Notes: a model not told the origin generated them from the sequence alone. A stretch of DNA of 21,202 nucleotides from Clostridia bacterium (GCA_024699005.1 JAILQN010000336.1:1-21202), one strand, 5' to 3'. Numbered from the stretch's first letter, positions 1 through 8,612 are shown. Made by a program: numbers and translations.

Positions 1-97
1 AACGTCAACAGCTATTTCCCTGTACAGCGCAATGTGTAATAGCGTTAAAGACTGAACAACAGTAAAAATAACAAATCTCCCAGCTTTTCGTAAACCG

Positions 98-139
98 TAA
101 AAAAATCTGCCGCCCCGTCAGCATGCCAACGGGGCGGCG
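98..139 (-). terminator. Rho-independent terminator after the 502-residue protein gene
   Basis: A perfect 10-bp GC-rich stem (109-118 pairing with 129-138) with a 10-base loop is followed, on the minus strand, by a run of seven T (A at 99-105). It lies about 75 bases beyond the stop codon of the minus-strand gene ending at 215. The heptamer array at 175-227 lies between that stop and this hairpin, so the array should be transcribed as 3' untranslated RNA. I see no gene or further signal in 1-97. Confidence 0.85.
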
Positions 140-174
140 AAATGTCAGTGGCCATATCCAGGTTCGGCGCAATT

Positions 175-227
175 GCACATTGCTAATTGCACATTGCACA
201 TTATCAGCACATTGCTAATTGACAAAC
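175..227. repeat. Heptamer array, GCACATT/GCTAATT family
   Basis: Consecutive 7-bp units are GCACATT, GCTAATT, GCACATT, GCACATT, then a 4-base interruption ATCA (203-206), then GCACATT, GCTAATT and a diverged GACAAAC. The TAG stop codon of the minus-strand gene (215-217) lies inside the second GCTAATT. The array therefore spans the end of that gene and its 3' untranslated region. It has the same unit length as the arrays at 15003, 16282, 19491 and 21141 but a different unit sequence. Confidence 0.85.
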
Positions 228-1723
228 ACACACTCCACTCTGTCCGTCATATACTCATACTCCACCCTGACGATGCAGTTGTCGCGGGGGACGGTGAACG
301 TGCCTTTGTGCCCGGTGCCGGAATACGGGAACGGGTGCGCAGTGCTGACGCAGGCGGAAAGAGTCCCCCATGTGGACACGCCCAGGTCGTACTCGCCGGC
401 AAAAGGCATAATGAACGAGAGGGCGTATTTACCGCCGCCAATGTAATACATACGCGTGATCTCGCTGTTGGAGTCATTCTCAACGGCGCCGACCCATGGC
501 TGGAAAGAACCGTAGGCGACCACCTTTTCGGGGTAACGCACGCCCGTTTCCGGGTCGTCGACGTCCTTTCCGCCGAAATCAAGGATGTCGCCGGGATTGG
601 CGAAACGCCTGTATTTTTCGTAGCCCTCGCTTAAGATGCGGGCGACGGCGTCTTCCTGTGAAAAGCCGTTCGGGCACGCGTCCGATCTGTCGTTGAGCTG
701 ATAATAGTCGTTTCCGATGGGGCGTCTGAGCGGAAAAGCGAAATACGCGTCCGGATTGTTGACCGCAGTCCATTTAAAAGTGTACTCCAGGAACTTGTTG
801 CGTTCCTCCTCCGGCTGTTCCGCGAACCAGGTTATCTGATCGTAGCCCCACCACTGCGCCCAGGCTCTCTCCTCATAGGAGAGGTTTTCATGCGCCCAAT
901 GATCCTTGCCGCCCCAGTTGTCATACTCATACAAAAACGGCAGAGCCTTCTCATAAACGCCCTCGGGCGAGATACCGCCGCCGGACTTGCCCTCGCGCAC
1001 AAGCACGAGCTTCTCGCCCGGCATACCGACGATCGGGAAGCGGGTGAGAGGCATCGCGTTGTAATCAAGCAGCGAGCGTCCGTTCACCACGAGCGAATGC
1101 GAGTGAGCGTCGAAAATCACCTTATGGCGTCTGGCGTGTTTTCTGCCGTACTCGCGCAGCATTTCCATGACTTTGCCTACTCCCTTATACGCCCTGTCGC
1201 GCCCGGTGTAAAGGTGTATCTGCCCCATGTGGAAGGCCTCGTAGCCGCAGTCGATATAACGCGTGCCGCGGTAATAGAACCACATCTGAGCCTCGGGAGC
1301 GGAGATATCGGGCATATTGTGCCAGGTGCAGGTGCCCGGAGGGCATAAACAGGCGTCAAAGTCAAAGTTCCTGTCCTCCGGCTCCAGTCCGAAATCACGG
1401 AAGACGTATTCCGGGACTTTTACCGGCTCAACGTCTTCGCGGTAAACTATCTCAAATAAACATGCCTGCAGGATGATCTCCGGATCTGCGGCGTGTATTT
1501 TTTCGGCGGCGACCCGGGACATCTCAAAGTGGACGTCGTCCGGCTCCTCGCCCTTCCATATACCGGAGGCCCGCCCCAGAAACTTGAGCCCCGTCTTTTT
1601 TATTACCCTTATATCGTCATCGAGCGTTTTGCTCGCATATATCCACTGTGCCGTCGCGGCGTGAGAGAGATAATACTCCAGAACCTTCCGCGGCATGGAA
1701 CCGTCGAAATAACCTTCTGACAT
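215..1723 (-). CDS. Unrecognised 502-residue protein, possibly a TIM-barrel enzyme with a C-terminal beta domain
   Basis: I cannot assign this protein to a family. It has no signal peptide or membrane segment, so it is probably cytoplasmic. The middle third reads like alternating strands and helices of an alpha/beta barrel (for example YIDCGYEAFHMGQIHLYTG, then KVIFDAHSHSLVVNG, with several Asp/Glu/His at strand ends). It is rich in Trp, Tyr and Phe, as carbohydrate-active enzymes often are. The last ~90 residues (from about MYYIGGGKYALSFIMPFAG) look like an all-beta domain. A barrel hydrolase acting on sugars is only a guess. The start at 1723 is supported by AAGGAAGG about 8 bases upstream and a promoter at 1836-1864; a strong terminator follows at 98-139. 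The gene appears to be a single transcription unit. Its TAG stop lies within a heptamer repeat array. Confidence 0.85.
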   Translation of the reverse strand: MSEGYFDGSMPRKVLEYYLSHAATAQWIYASKTLDDDIRVIKKTGLKFLGRASGIWKGEEPDDVHFEMSRVAAEKIHAADPEIILQACLFEIVYREDVEPVKVPEYVFRDFGLEPEDRNFDFDACLCPPGTCTWHNMPDISAPEAQMWFYYRGTRYIDCGYEAFHMGQIHLYTGRDRAYKGVGKVMEMLREYGRKHARRHKVIFDAHSHSLVVNGRSLLDYNAMPLTRFPIVGMPGEKLVLVREGKSGGGISPEGVYEKALPFLYEYDNWGGKDHWAHENLSYEERAWAQWWGYDQITWFAEQPEEERNKFLEYTFKWTAVNNPDAYFAFPLRRPIGNDYYQLNDRSDACPNGFSQEDAVARILSEGYEKYRRFANPGDILDFGGKDVDDPETGVRYPEKVVAYGSFQPWVGAVENDSNSEITRMYYIGGGKYALSFIMPFAGEYDLGVSTWGTLSACVSTAHPFPYSGTGHKGTFTVPRDNCIVRVEYEYMTDRVECVFVN

Positions 1724-1835
1724 TTTGCGCTTCCTTCCTTATAAAGACGATATATATTCTTTCATGAATACAGAGATATCCGCGCGTATAAGACCGCCCC
1801 GAATATCATGCCCCATCATGATCCTGCGTATCGGC

Positions 1836-1864
1836 ATTATACTCCGTTTTTACGCCGTTTGCAA
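1836..1864 (-). promoter_or_regulatory. Sigma-A-type promoter for the 502-residue protein gene
   Basis: On the minus strand the sequence reads TTGCAA (1864-1859), 17 bases, then a perfect TATAAT (1841-1836). Transcription would start near 1829, giving a leader of about 105 bases before the ATG at 1723. The nearest TGGACAAT half-site (1916-1923) is about 50 bp upstream of the -35 box, so a factor bound there could touch both divergent promoters. Confidence 0.65.
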
Positions 1865-1915
1865 GTTAAAGCGGTTAAATTCATATCTGAAATATCCGGC
1901 AACGGTATTTTCTAT

Positions 1916-2004
1916 TGGACAATTTTTCGATGTATAATAAAATTGTCCAGTAGTATTGGACAATAATTTATTTTTAAAAAAATTGTCCAATACTACTGGA
2001 CAAT
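1916..2004. promoter_or_regulatory. Cluster of five TGGACAAT/ATTGTCCA half-sites forming two inverted palindromes
   Basis: TGGACAAT occurs at 1916-1923, 1957-1964 and 1997-2004, and its complement ATTGTCCA at 1942-1949 and 1982-1989. The last four make two 23-bp palindromes (8-bp arms, 7-bp centre) at 1942-1964 and 1982-2004. These two 23-mers are exact reverse complements of each other, with centres GTAGTAT and ATACTAC. Equivalent half-sites recur every 40-41 bp. The last half-site contains the -35 hexamer of the ATPase promoter. This is what a cooperative operator would look like; the binding protein is unknown and not evident in the window. The rest of the gene-free stretch 1724-2060 holds the two divergent promoters and nothing else I can identify. 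Confidence 0.75.
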
Positions 2005-2025
2005 TTTTAAAAACCGGAGTATAAT
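1997..2025 (+). promoter_or_regulatory. Promoter for the DUF4143 ATPase gene, -35 inside an operator half-site
   Basis: TGGACA (1997-2002, five of six consensus positions), 17 bases, then a perfect TATAAT (2020-2025). The -35 hexamer is the first six bases of the last TGGACAAT half-site, so binding to the palindrome should compete with RNA polymerase. The start would be near 2032, and GGAG at 2047-2050 precedes the ATG at 2061. A second, crippled copy of the same module (TGGACAATTTTT then TATAATAA with only 11 bases between hexamers) lies at 1916-1940. Confidence 0.65.
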
Positions 2026-2060
2026 AACAAACGAAGATTATAATACGGAGAAAATGTCAC

Positions 2061-3242
2061 ATGATCAGACGGGAAAAATATACGGAACCGATACGGGATT
2101 TTTATGACAGTGATCTGATAAAAGTCATCACCGGCATCCGCAGATGCGGGAAATCGGTAATACTCCGGGAAATAACAGAGGAAATAAGATCAAAAACAGA
2201 CAATATCGTTTTTCTCGATTTTGAGGATACCGCCGTTCTCTCCGCGATCCCGGACGAGCTCGCACTGCTGGACTACGTTGAAAATCATCGCAAAGAGTCA
2301 TTATGCTATGTTTTTCTCGACGAAGTCCAGAGAGTCAGCGGTTGGGCGGGAGCATGCAGAACTCTCAGGATCAGAAACTGCTCGGTGTTCATCAGCGGTT
2401 CAAATTCCAAACTGCTCTCCCGGGAATTCACAAAGGAACTGTCCGGCAGGTACGTCCCGTTCCGAATACGGCCCTTCGTGTACAGAGAATTAAATGAGTA
2501 CGCGCATCAGCTCGGAAAAGAAGTCTCTCTTTCCGACTATATTATCTGGGGCGGATTTCCGAAAAGAATAGAATACAACAGCGAGAACACGCAGAGAATC
2601 TACCTTAATGAGCTGAATGAAACGATCATTCTCAATGATATCATCAACCGGTACAACATCCGCAAAACGGAAGTTTTTAAGCGACTGGCAAATTTCATAT
2701 TTCTATCAAACTCCCGCATTTTTTCCGCCCGATCCATCGAAAAATATCTGAAAAACGAAGGGCTACCATGTTCCGTGACCACGATCACAAAATATATCGG
2801 GTATCTTGAGGAGGCTTACGCCATCGCGACAGTAAAAAAGTATTCCGCAAAATCCAGACGCGAACTCGAATATTACATAAAAGTCTACGATGAGGACGTC
2901 GCGCTGAATTCGATACGTGTTCTGAACAGAAGATACGACCTCACCCATAATTTTGAAAATATTATATACAACGAACTCATTTATATGGGCTACAGTCTTC
3001 AGGTCTATCACGACGGAAAGCAGGAGATTGATTTTGTCGCCAACAAGGGAAATAAACAATACTTCATTCAGGCAGCGTATTCCGTAGCGGAGGAAAAGGC
3101 TTATGAACGGGAATTCGGCGCTTTCTCAAAGCTGGACAACTCATGTCAGAAGATCGTGATCACAAACGACGATATAGATTACAGCACAAGCACCGTGCGG
3201 CATATCAGGTTCAGGGATTTTGTGACAATGGAGGAACTGTGA
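2061..3242 (+). CDS. ATP-binding protein, AAA_14 / DUF4143 family
   Basis: This is a 393-residue protein with the two-part layout typical of the family. The N-terminal AAA ATPase has Walker A GIRRCGKS (residues 25-32) and Walker B YVFLDE (Asp87-Glu88), followed by a sensor-like FISGSNSKLL near 110-120. A winged-helix segment lies around 205-260. The C-terminal DUF4143 part includes QEIDFVANKG and YFIQAAYSV, which recall a PD-(D/E)XK nuclease core lacking the usual Lys/Glu signature. No experimentally settled function is known to me for the family; stress or defence roles have been suggested. GGAG lies 10 bases before the ATG. The promoter overlaps an array of palindromic half-sites, implying tight regulation. 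The gene is followed after 55 bp by the GNAT/oxidoreductase fusion, probably in one transcript. Confidence 0.92.
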   Translation: MIRREKYTEPIRDFYDSDLIKVITGIRRCGKSVILREITEEIRSKTDNIVFLDFEDTAVLSAIPDELALLDYVENHRKESLCYVFLDEVQRVSGWAGACRTLRIRNCSVFISGSNSKLLSREFTKELSGRYVPFRIRPFVYRELNEYAHQLGKEVSLSDYIIWGGFPKRIEYNSENTQRIYLNELNETIILNDIINRYNIRKTEVFKRLANFIFLSNSRIFSARSIEKYLKNEGLPCSVTTITKYIGYLEEAYAIATVKKYSAKSRRELEYYIKVYDEDVALNSIRVLNRRYDLTHNFENIIYNELIYMGYSLQVYHDGKQEIDFVANKGNKQYFIQAAYSVAEEKAYEREFGAFSKLDNSCQKIVITNDDIDYSTSTVRHIRFRDFVTMEEL

Positions 3243-3297
3243 TACGGTCCTGGGATTCTGCCGCATCTAAAATAAATCATCCACGGAGGCAAGTTTT

Positions 3298-5121
3298 ATG
3301 TCAATGCTCAAATTATACAGGGATATGTCCGATCCCGTTATCATGCCGGAACTGCCCGGGGGTTATTCACTTTCCCGCTTTTCTTCCGAAGCCGATATAC
3401 ACGCCTGGTGCGAATGTCTGCGCGGCGGACGCCTTATCGACGATCTGACGGACGAAGAGGCCTTTGAACGCGAAATACTGAGTTTCAAAGTGATCGTCCC
3501 CGAACGGGATATCCACTTCCTCGATTACAACGGCGAGCATATCGGAACCGTCACCGGTTTTATATGGAGGGACACCGACCGCGGCTGTCTGCATCAGGTG
3601 GGAATCAGAAAGGACTTCCGGGGCAGGGGCCTTGCGAAATACCTGCTTCCCGCCGCTCTTCAGGCGCTGCACGGACGCGGAGTCGCGATAACCGAGCTTG
3701 TGACGGGCGAGAACCGCCCCGCCGCAGTGCGCAGCTATCTGGCAGCAGGCTTCAGGCCCGTCGAGTACGACTATATGATGCCGGAGCGCTGGCGGGCATT
3801 TATGAAAGAGTGGGATATCGAAAAGCTGGATATGGTATACTTCGACGGCTCTTTCTATAAAACGCTTTACAAAGACGTCCCCGAACGCAGGATAAAATTC
3901 GGCGTCTTCGGAGCGGGCAGGGGCAGGACAATGATGGAATACTGCGCAAAAGCGGACGATTCCACGCTTGTTGCGATCTGTGACAAAAACGAAAAATGGC
4001 TCGCCGAATGCGCGGAGCAATTCGGCGCCGGGATAAAAATGTTCACCGATTTCGACGAATTCATCAAAGAGGATATGGACTGCGTTATCCTGGCGAATTA
4101 CGCGAACGAGCACGCGCCTTTTGCAATCAAAGCCATGCGGGCAGGCAAACACGTCTTCAGCGAGGTTCTGCCCGTACAGACGATGAAAGAGGCTGTGGAG
4201 CTTATTGAAACCATAGAAGAAACGGGCATGGAATATATGTACGGCGAGAACTGCTGCTATATGCCCGCGCCCCGCAAGATGAGGAAGCTGTTCCGCGCCG
4301 GGAAATTCGGCTCGTTCGAATACGGCGAGGGCGAATATATGCACAATTGCGAGGTCGGCTGGGAGAAGATAACTTACGGCGACCCGGACCACTGGCGCAA
4401 CAATATGAGCGCGTTCTATTACTGCACTCACGCCACAGGGCCGATCATCCACATCTCCGGTCTGCGCCCCGTGAAAGTCAGCGGTTTTGAGGCGCCCTTC
4501 AACGCGAGGATGAAACGCATGGGCGCGAAGGCGGGCGCCTTCGGCGTGGAGATCATCACGCTCGAAAACGGCGCGCCGGTCAAGTGCGTGCAGGGCGTGG
4601 GGCCCTCAAAATACAGCATCTGGTACTCGGTCTACGGTTCCATGGGCAATATGGAAAGCGCCAGGGAGAACGCGAAAAACGGCGCCGTAAAGACCCTGCT
4701 CATGGACTGCGACGAGGTCGAAGGCAGCGGAGACGGCAAATTCAGCGACACAAGGACCGACGACGACCTGACGGAGACCGCCGGCGACCTTGGGCATATG
4801 GGCTCGGATTACTATATGATGTACAACGTCGTAAGGCACCTGCTGGGCAACAAACAGGCGGACGTAATAGATATCTACGAAGCTCTGGATATGTTCCTGC
4901 CCGGTATGTTCGCCTATTTCTCCGCGCTGGAGGGCGGCAGCCCCATGGACATCCCGGACCTCCGGAACAAAGAGGAACGCGAAAAATGGAGAAACGACAC
5001 CAGATGCACCGATCCGAAAGCCGCCGGGGATATGCTGCTCCCGTCATACTCAAAAGGCAATCCGGAGATACCGGCGGAGGTTTATGAGAAGCTGAAAAAG
5101 AAATTTGAAAATCGGGAATAA
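3298..5121 (+). CDS. Fusion of a GNAT N-acetyltransferase and a Gfo/Idh/MocA-family oxidoreductase
   Basis: Two complete enzyme domains lie in one 607-residue frame. Residues ~15-165 are a GNAT acyltransferase, with the acetyl-CoA loop VGIRKDFRGRGLAKYL (Arg108, Gly111, Ala113) and the usual ENRPAAVRSYLAAGF helix near 138-152. Residues ~198-600 are a Gfo/Idh/MocA dehydrogenase: a Rossmann dinucleotide loop FGVFGAGRG (about 201-209), the strand-end Asp of VAICDKNE (229), and AGKHVFSEVLPVQT (about 282-295). That last segment stands where most family members have an EKP motif, so the usual lysine is not conserved. The substrate is unknown; an acetylated or aminated sugar pathway would be a natural guess. 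GGAGG lies 8 bases before the ATG. No frameshift or stop separates the halves. A hairpin follows at 5127-5154. The ATPase lies 55 bp upstream. Confidence 0.93.
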   Translation: MSMLKLYRDMSDPVIMPELPGGYSLSRFSSEADIHAWCECLRGGRLIDDLTDEEAFEREILSFKVIVPERDIHFLDYNGEHIGTVTGFIWRDTDRGCLHQVGIRKDFRGRGLAKYLLPAALQALHGRGVAITELVTGENRPAAVRSYLAAGFRPVEYDYMMPERWRAFMKEWDIEKLDMVYFDGSFYKTLYKDVPERRIKFGVFGAGRGRTMMEYCAKADDSTLVAICDKNEKWLAECAEQFGAGIKMFTDFDEFIKEDMDCVILANYANEHAPFAIKAMRAGKHVFSEVLPVQTMKEAVELIETIEETGMEYMYGENCCYMPAPRKMRKLFRAGKFGSFEYGEGEYMHNCEVGWEKITYGDPDHWRNNMSAFYYCTHATGPIIHISGLRPVKVSGFEAPFNARMKRMGAKAGAFGVEIITLENGAPVKCVQGVGPSKYSIWYSVYGSMGNMESARENAKNGAVKTLLMDCDEVEGSGDGKFSDTRTDDDLTETAGDLGHMGSDYYMMYNVVRHLLGNKQADVIDIYEALDMFLPGMFAYFSALEGGSPMDIPDLRNKEEREKWRNDTRCTDPKAAGDMLLPSYSKGNPEIPAEVYEKLKKKFENRE

Positions 5122-5126
5122 ACATC

Positions 5127-5154
5127 ACCGGAGAAGGCTCGGGCCCTCTCCGGT
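5127..5154. terminator. Hairpin between convergent genes, possible bidirectional terminator
   Basis: ACCGGAGA (5127-5134) pairs perfectly with TCTCCGGT (5147-5154), and the 12-base loop can pair further (GGC with GCC). It sits between the plus-strand fusion gene ending at 5121 and the minus-strand gene ending at 5169. Neither side has a proper T-run, so it may act as a weak terminator or only protect the 3' ends. Confidence 0.5.
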
Positions 5155-5168
5155 TGATTGATATATCC

Positions 5169-8100
5169 TTACTTCTTCACAAACTCATGCTGAAGTTTCG
5201 CGGAGAAGCGGAGTATCTGTCTCGCGTCATCCGCGAGAACGTCGCCGCTGCCGTCCACGTCGGCGGCTTTTTTCTGTATTTCGTCAAGCGTTTCGAGTTT
5301 TGCCGAAGCGCGAAGAGCGAGCCGGGCGTCGTCGGCAAGGATCTGACCGTTGCCGTCCACGTCGCCGGGGATATACGCCGGTTTTATTTCGGTCTCCGTA
5401 CCGTCGTCGTTTACTTCCGCAACGGGCTGTCCAGACGGGTCGACGACTATGAGCTTTATATCCTCCGGACCTGCGTCTTCCGGAACTGCGCTTTGCAGCG
5501 TTTTGCCTTTTTCCAGCACGACGTTTTCGAATTTCTGCAGCGTTTTCCCTGTGCCTGCGTCACCAACGGAATATTCCATTGTGCCGCCGTCGGTGGCAGC
5601 GATCTCAAAGGTATAGTCATAATAACCCTGCAGCAATATGTGTTTTTCATCTCCGACAACGGCGATCGGGATCACGGTAACGCTTTCGACCACTTCGTTG
5701 TCCTTCACCTCGCCCACAAGTTCGCCGTCCCGGTAAATCTTCACGTCCACCGGGCAGCAGATATTCGCGTATCTTTGATCGTTTGAGTCCTCGTATCTTA
5801 CGTCTCCGTCCCTGAGAGCGTCAAGATAGGCCGGCATATTATGCGCTTCGGTCCCAAACCAGGTGCTCTCCTGAGTTTCAAACATATCCAGATGACCGAA
5901 TTTTCCGTATTCTGACCCCGTAAAAAGTCCTTCCCTGTGATTCACCAAAGCCCCATATCTACCGTTCGGTCCAAATGAATCACGCCAATTATAGATATTG
6001 TGAATGTTTTCATACCCTTTGTCTACAGTACCCTTTGTGCTGATGGAATCCAATGCCCCGAAAGTATACACATAAATATCATCTTTGCTGAGCTTATATG
6101 GCATCAGGTTATTATTGACCTCATATGTGTAACGCGCACCCAGAAGATTGGCGGTCGCGCCGCCAAGACTGTGTCCCGTAAACAGTATCTTCATCGGTTT
6201 ATTTTTCAGTTCCTTATGTTTATTTATAAAATCATTAATTCCATTCTCAACTTCATCAGCATAAGAGTTTATACTATTGTACACATCAAACCGCTCCTCA
6301 TCATAAAAATTGGAACTTGCGTATGTTAAAGCATCATCCACTCCTTCCGATACAGTAATTGTCCCTCGCGTTGTAACGATCAGCAGATTGGTGTCAACTC
6401 CGTCTACAAGCATATTCTTGTAGCATACGGTATAGCAATATGAAGGTTTCAATATTTTTTTTGCATAGCCGGTCTCAATATTATCGGAATCGATCCCGAT
6501 TTCCTGGTACAGCTTACGATTCTGTTTTTCATCGTAATCATAGTTTTCTGCCTCCCAACTGAGCAACCCTGCCAACATTGCCAGATCATTATTCGAATTC
6601 ACTGCCGAGTCATAGAAAAGCACAGGGCTGAAATAAGCCTCGTATTTCTTATTATCATGCTCATATGAAACTGTTTTCTCATTCCGAACAATGTACCTGA
6701 TGTTTTCACTGATAGCATAATAATGCGCTGCGCTTTTGTCGTACACTAAAAGTGTTATTTTACTGCAATTTTTAAAAGCAAAGTCTCCTATATCCGTAAC
6801 ACTTTTCGGGATTGAAACCCACGTCAACCATGAGCAGCCGGAAAACGCATTCCGACCTATCGATGTTACGCTGTCCGGAATATATAAGTACCGCAAGCTG
6901 CTGCAGTCCGCAAATGCATTCCCCCATATCTGCGTCACGCTGTCCGGAATCTCTAACCGCAGCAGTCCGCTGCAACCAAAGAACGCATAATGTCCTATAC
7001 TCGTCACACTTCCGTCTTCAGGTATCACACTGTTCCGGCAACCGGCTATTACAGTTTTGCTCTCTTTTTCAATAATACAGTTTCCAGAGCTGTAATAGAA
7101 TTTGTTGTTCGGGTCAACTTTTATTGTTCTCAGCTTCGCACAGTAAGAAAAAACGCTTATATCAATGAAAGTGAGACTCTTGGGAAGTTTTACCGAAAGC
7201 AACTTTGAACAACCGTGAAACGCCTCTCTTGCTATAGATGATACGCCGTTATGGATATTTAATCTGACAAGCCCGGAACAGCTGTCAAATGCACTGTTGC
7301 CTATATAAGTTACACTGCCGGGTATAGTTACTTCCGTAAGACCGGAGCAACCGGCAAACGCGGCCATTTCTATCGACGTCACACTGTCCGGAATGGTTAC
7401 TTCAGTAAGCCCGGTACAACGCCAGAATGAATTCATTCCTATCAACGTTACGCTGCCGTCATCCGGAATAACGCTGTTGTTGCATCCCAGTATCAGCGTT
7501 TTTGAATCTGTTTCAATAATACAGTTACCGGCGCTGTGATATACTGTATTGCCGGCGGTTACCTCAGCTTTTTCAATACCGGAACAGCCCAAAAACGCCC
7601 AATTACCGATCGATGTAACGCTGTCCGGTATAGTCAGGCTTTTAAGACAGGCGCAGTTAAAGAACGCGCGTTCGCCTATCGACGTTACGCCATTCTGTAT
7701 GGTCACTTTTGTAAGTCCGGTGCATTCATAGAATGCGCCTTCGCCTATCTCCGTTACGCTTGCCGATATGGTCGCGCTTGCAAGACCGGAACAGCCCAGA
7801 AACGCCCAATTACCGATCGATGTAACGCTGTCCGGCAAATCCACGTTTGTCATTCCGGTGCATTCATAGAATGCATTGTTGCCAATCGACGTAACACTGT
7901 CCGGTATGTTCACGCTTGTAAGAGCAGTACAGCCGTTGAACGCATCATCACCTATAGATGTTACTCCCTTGGGGATGGTTATGCTTGTCAGCCCTGTGCA
8001 TCCGTTAAACGTTTTTTCACCTATAGATGTTACTCCCTCAGGAATGGTTATGCTTTTCAACGCTGTGCAGCCGTAGAACATATAACCACCCATAAACGTT

Positions 8101-8489
8101 ACTCCCTTTGGAATAGTTATGCTTGTCAGACCTGTGCAGCTGTGGAATACGGAGTAGCCTATTGAAGTTACACTGTCCGGTATGACAATGTCTGTCAGTT
8201 CAGTACAGTCCATAAAAAAGGAATCGCTTATTGATGTTATACCCGGTTCAATAACTATTTTTTTGATGGATTTATCACCGCGGAATGGCGAGTATTTCAG
8301 AATAGGTGCCATCTCTCCCTCGCCTCTTATTGTCAGCAATCCGTCGCTGTCAAGCGTATAAGTGACATTCTCCCCCCAGGAGCCGGATCTGACGATCTCT
8401 GCGGCTGACGCGTTCGTACTTAATCCGAACACAACCGCGCAGATTATCAAAGCGCAGAATATCAGAATGCTGAGGTATTTTCTTGTCAT
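5169..8489 (-). CDS. Secreted BspA-type leucine-rich-repeat protein with class 3 lipase and dockerin domains
   Basis: Translation probably starts at 8489 rather than at the upstream in-frame ATG (8516), because GAGGAGG (8497-8503) lies 7 bases before the inner ATG. This gives 1106 residues. A signal peptide runs from [11 protein letters not shown] to about ASA/AE (residue ~30). Then come 19 LRR_5/BspA repeats of about 23 residues ([12 protein letters not shown] pattern), interrupted twice by a similar island containing GNCIIE and NSVIP. Around residues 600-870 is a lipase class 3 fold with TTRGT, the nucleophile elbow GHSLGG (Ser774), and Asp and His candidates in NWRDSFG and [10 protein letters not shown] beta-sheet linker and a 67-residue dockerin follow (two DxDGxG calcium loops with ADDAR helices). 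It is probably a surface or cellulosome-like esterase or lipase; the substrate is unknown. It stands alone, after the rpmA terminator. Confidence 0.93.
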   Translation of the reverse strand: MTRKYLSILIFCALIICAVVFGLSTNASAAEIVRSGSWGENVTYTLDSDGLLTIRGEGEMAPILKYSPFRGDKSIKKIVIEPGITSISDSFFMDCTELTDIVIPDSVTSIGYSVFHSCTGLTSITIPKGVTFMGGYMFYGCTALKSITIPEGVTSIGEKTFNGCTGLTSITIPKGVTSIGDDAFNGCTALTSVNIPDSVTSIGNNAFYECTGMTNVDLPDSVTSIGNWAFLGCSGLASATISASVTEIGEGAFYECTGLTKVTIQNGVTSIGERAFFNCACLKSLTIPDSVTSIGNWAFLGCSGIEKAEVTAGNTVYHSAGNCIIETDSKTLILGCNNSVIPDDGSVTLIGMNSFWRCTGLTEVTIPDSVTSIEMAAFAGCSGLTEVTIPGSVTYIGNSAFDSCSGLVRLNIHNGVSSIAREAFHGCSKLLSVKLPKSLTFIDISVFSYCAKLRTIKVDPNNKFYYSSGNCIIEKESKTVIAGCRNSVIPEDGSVTSIGHYAFFGCSGLLRLEIPDSVTQIWGNAFADCSSLRYLYIPDSVTSIGRNAFSGCSWLTWVSIPKSVTDIGDFAFKNCSKITLLVYDKSAAHYYAISENIRYIVRNEKTVSYEHDNKKYEAYFSPVLFYDSAVNSNNDLAMLAGLLSWEAENYDYDEKQNRKLYQEIGIDSDNIETGYAKKILKPSYCYTVCYKNMLVDGVDTNLLIVTTRGTITVSEGVDDALTYASSNFYDEERFDVYNSINSYADEVENGINDFINKHKELKNKPMKILFTGHSLGGATANLLGARYTYEVNNNLMPYKLSKDDIYVYTFGALDSISTKGTVDKGYENIHNIYNWRDSFGPNGRYGALVNHREGLFTGSEYGKFGHLDMFETQESTWFGTEAHNMPAYLDALRDGDVRYEDSNDQRYANICCPVDVKIYRDGELVGEVKDNEVVESVTVIPIAVVGDEKHILLQGYYDYTFEIAATDGGTMEYSVGDAGTGKTLQKFENVVLEKGKTLQSAVPEDAGPEDIKLIVVDPSGQPVAEVNDDGTETEIKPAYIPGDVDGNGQILADDARLALRASAKLETLDEIQKKAADVDGSGDVLADDARQILRFSAKLQHEFVKK

Positions 8490-8541
8490 GGTGATTCCTC
8501 CTCTGTTACGGAACATGTTTCAGAACTGTATTTCTGTTTTA

Positions 8542-8571
8542 TTTGTAATATATAACCGTCCGATATGTCAA
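8542..8571 (-). promoter_or_regulatory. Possible promoter for the BspA/lipase/dockerin gene
   Basis: On the minus strand a perfect -35 TTGACA (8571-8566) is followed after 18 bases by TACAAA (8547-8542), four of six matches. It lies between the rpmA terminator and the gene's GAGGAGG ribosome site. The -10 is poor and other AT-rich hexamers are nearby, so its exact position is uncertain. Confidence 0.35.
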
Positions 8572-8612
8572 GACATATTTACGAAAAAGATATTTTTGCC
8601 TGATGCTCAAAC

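Noticed and set aside
1939..2007. Terminal inverted repeats of a miniature mobile element
   Set aside because: The 26-bp arms are only 17 bp apart, there are no target-site duplications visible, and the right arm forms part of a promoter; a regulatory cluster fits better, though a tiny hairpin element cannot be fully excluded.
3367..4452. Long open frame (361 codons) antisense to the GNAT/oxidoreductase fusion
   Set aside because: It is a shadow of the GC-rich coding strand. The plus-strand protein has clear motifs throughout, while this one has none and no ribosome site.
7536..8165. Repetitive open frame antisense to the BspA repeats
   Set aside because: Its repeats are just the complement of the 69-bp-period LRR coding sequence; no independent signals.
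8490..8516. Upstream ATG for the lipase/dockerin gene
   Set aside because: GAGGAGG lies between this ATG and the next one, 7 bases before the latter, and starting at 8489 gives a normal signal peptide.
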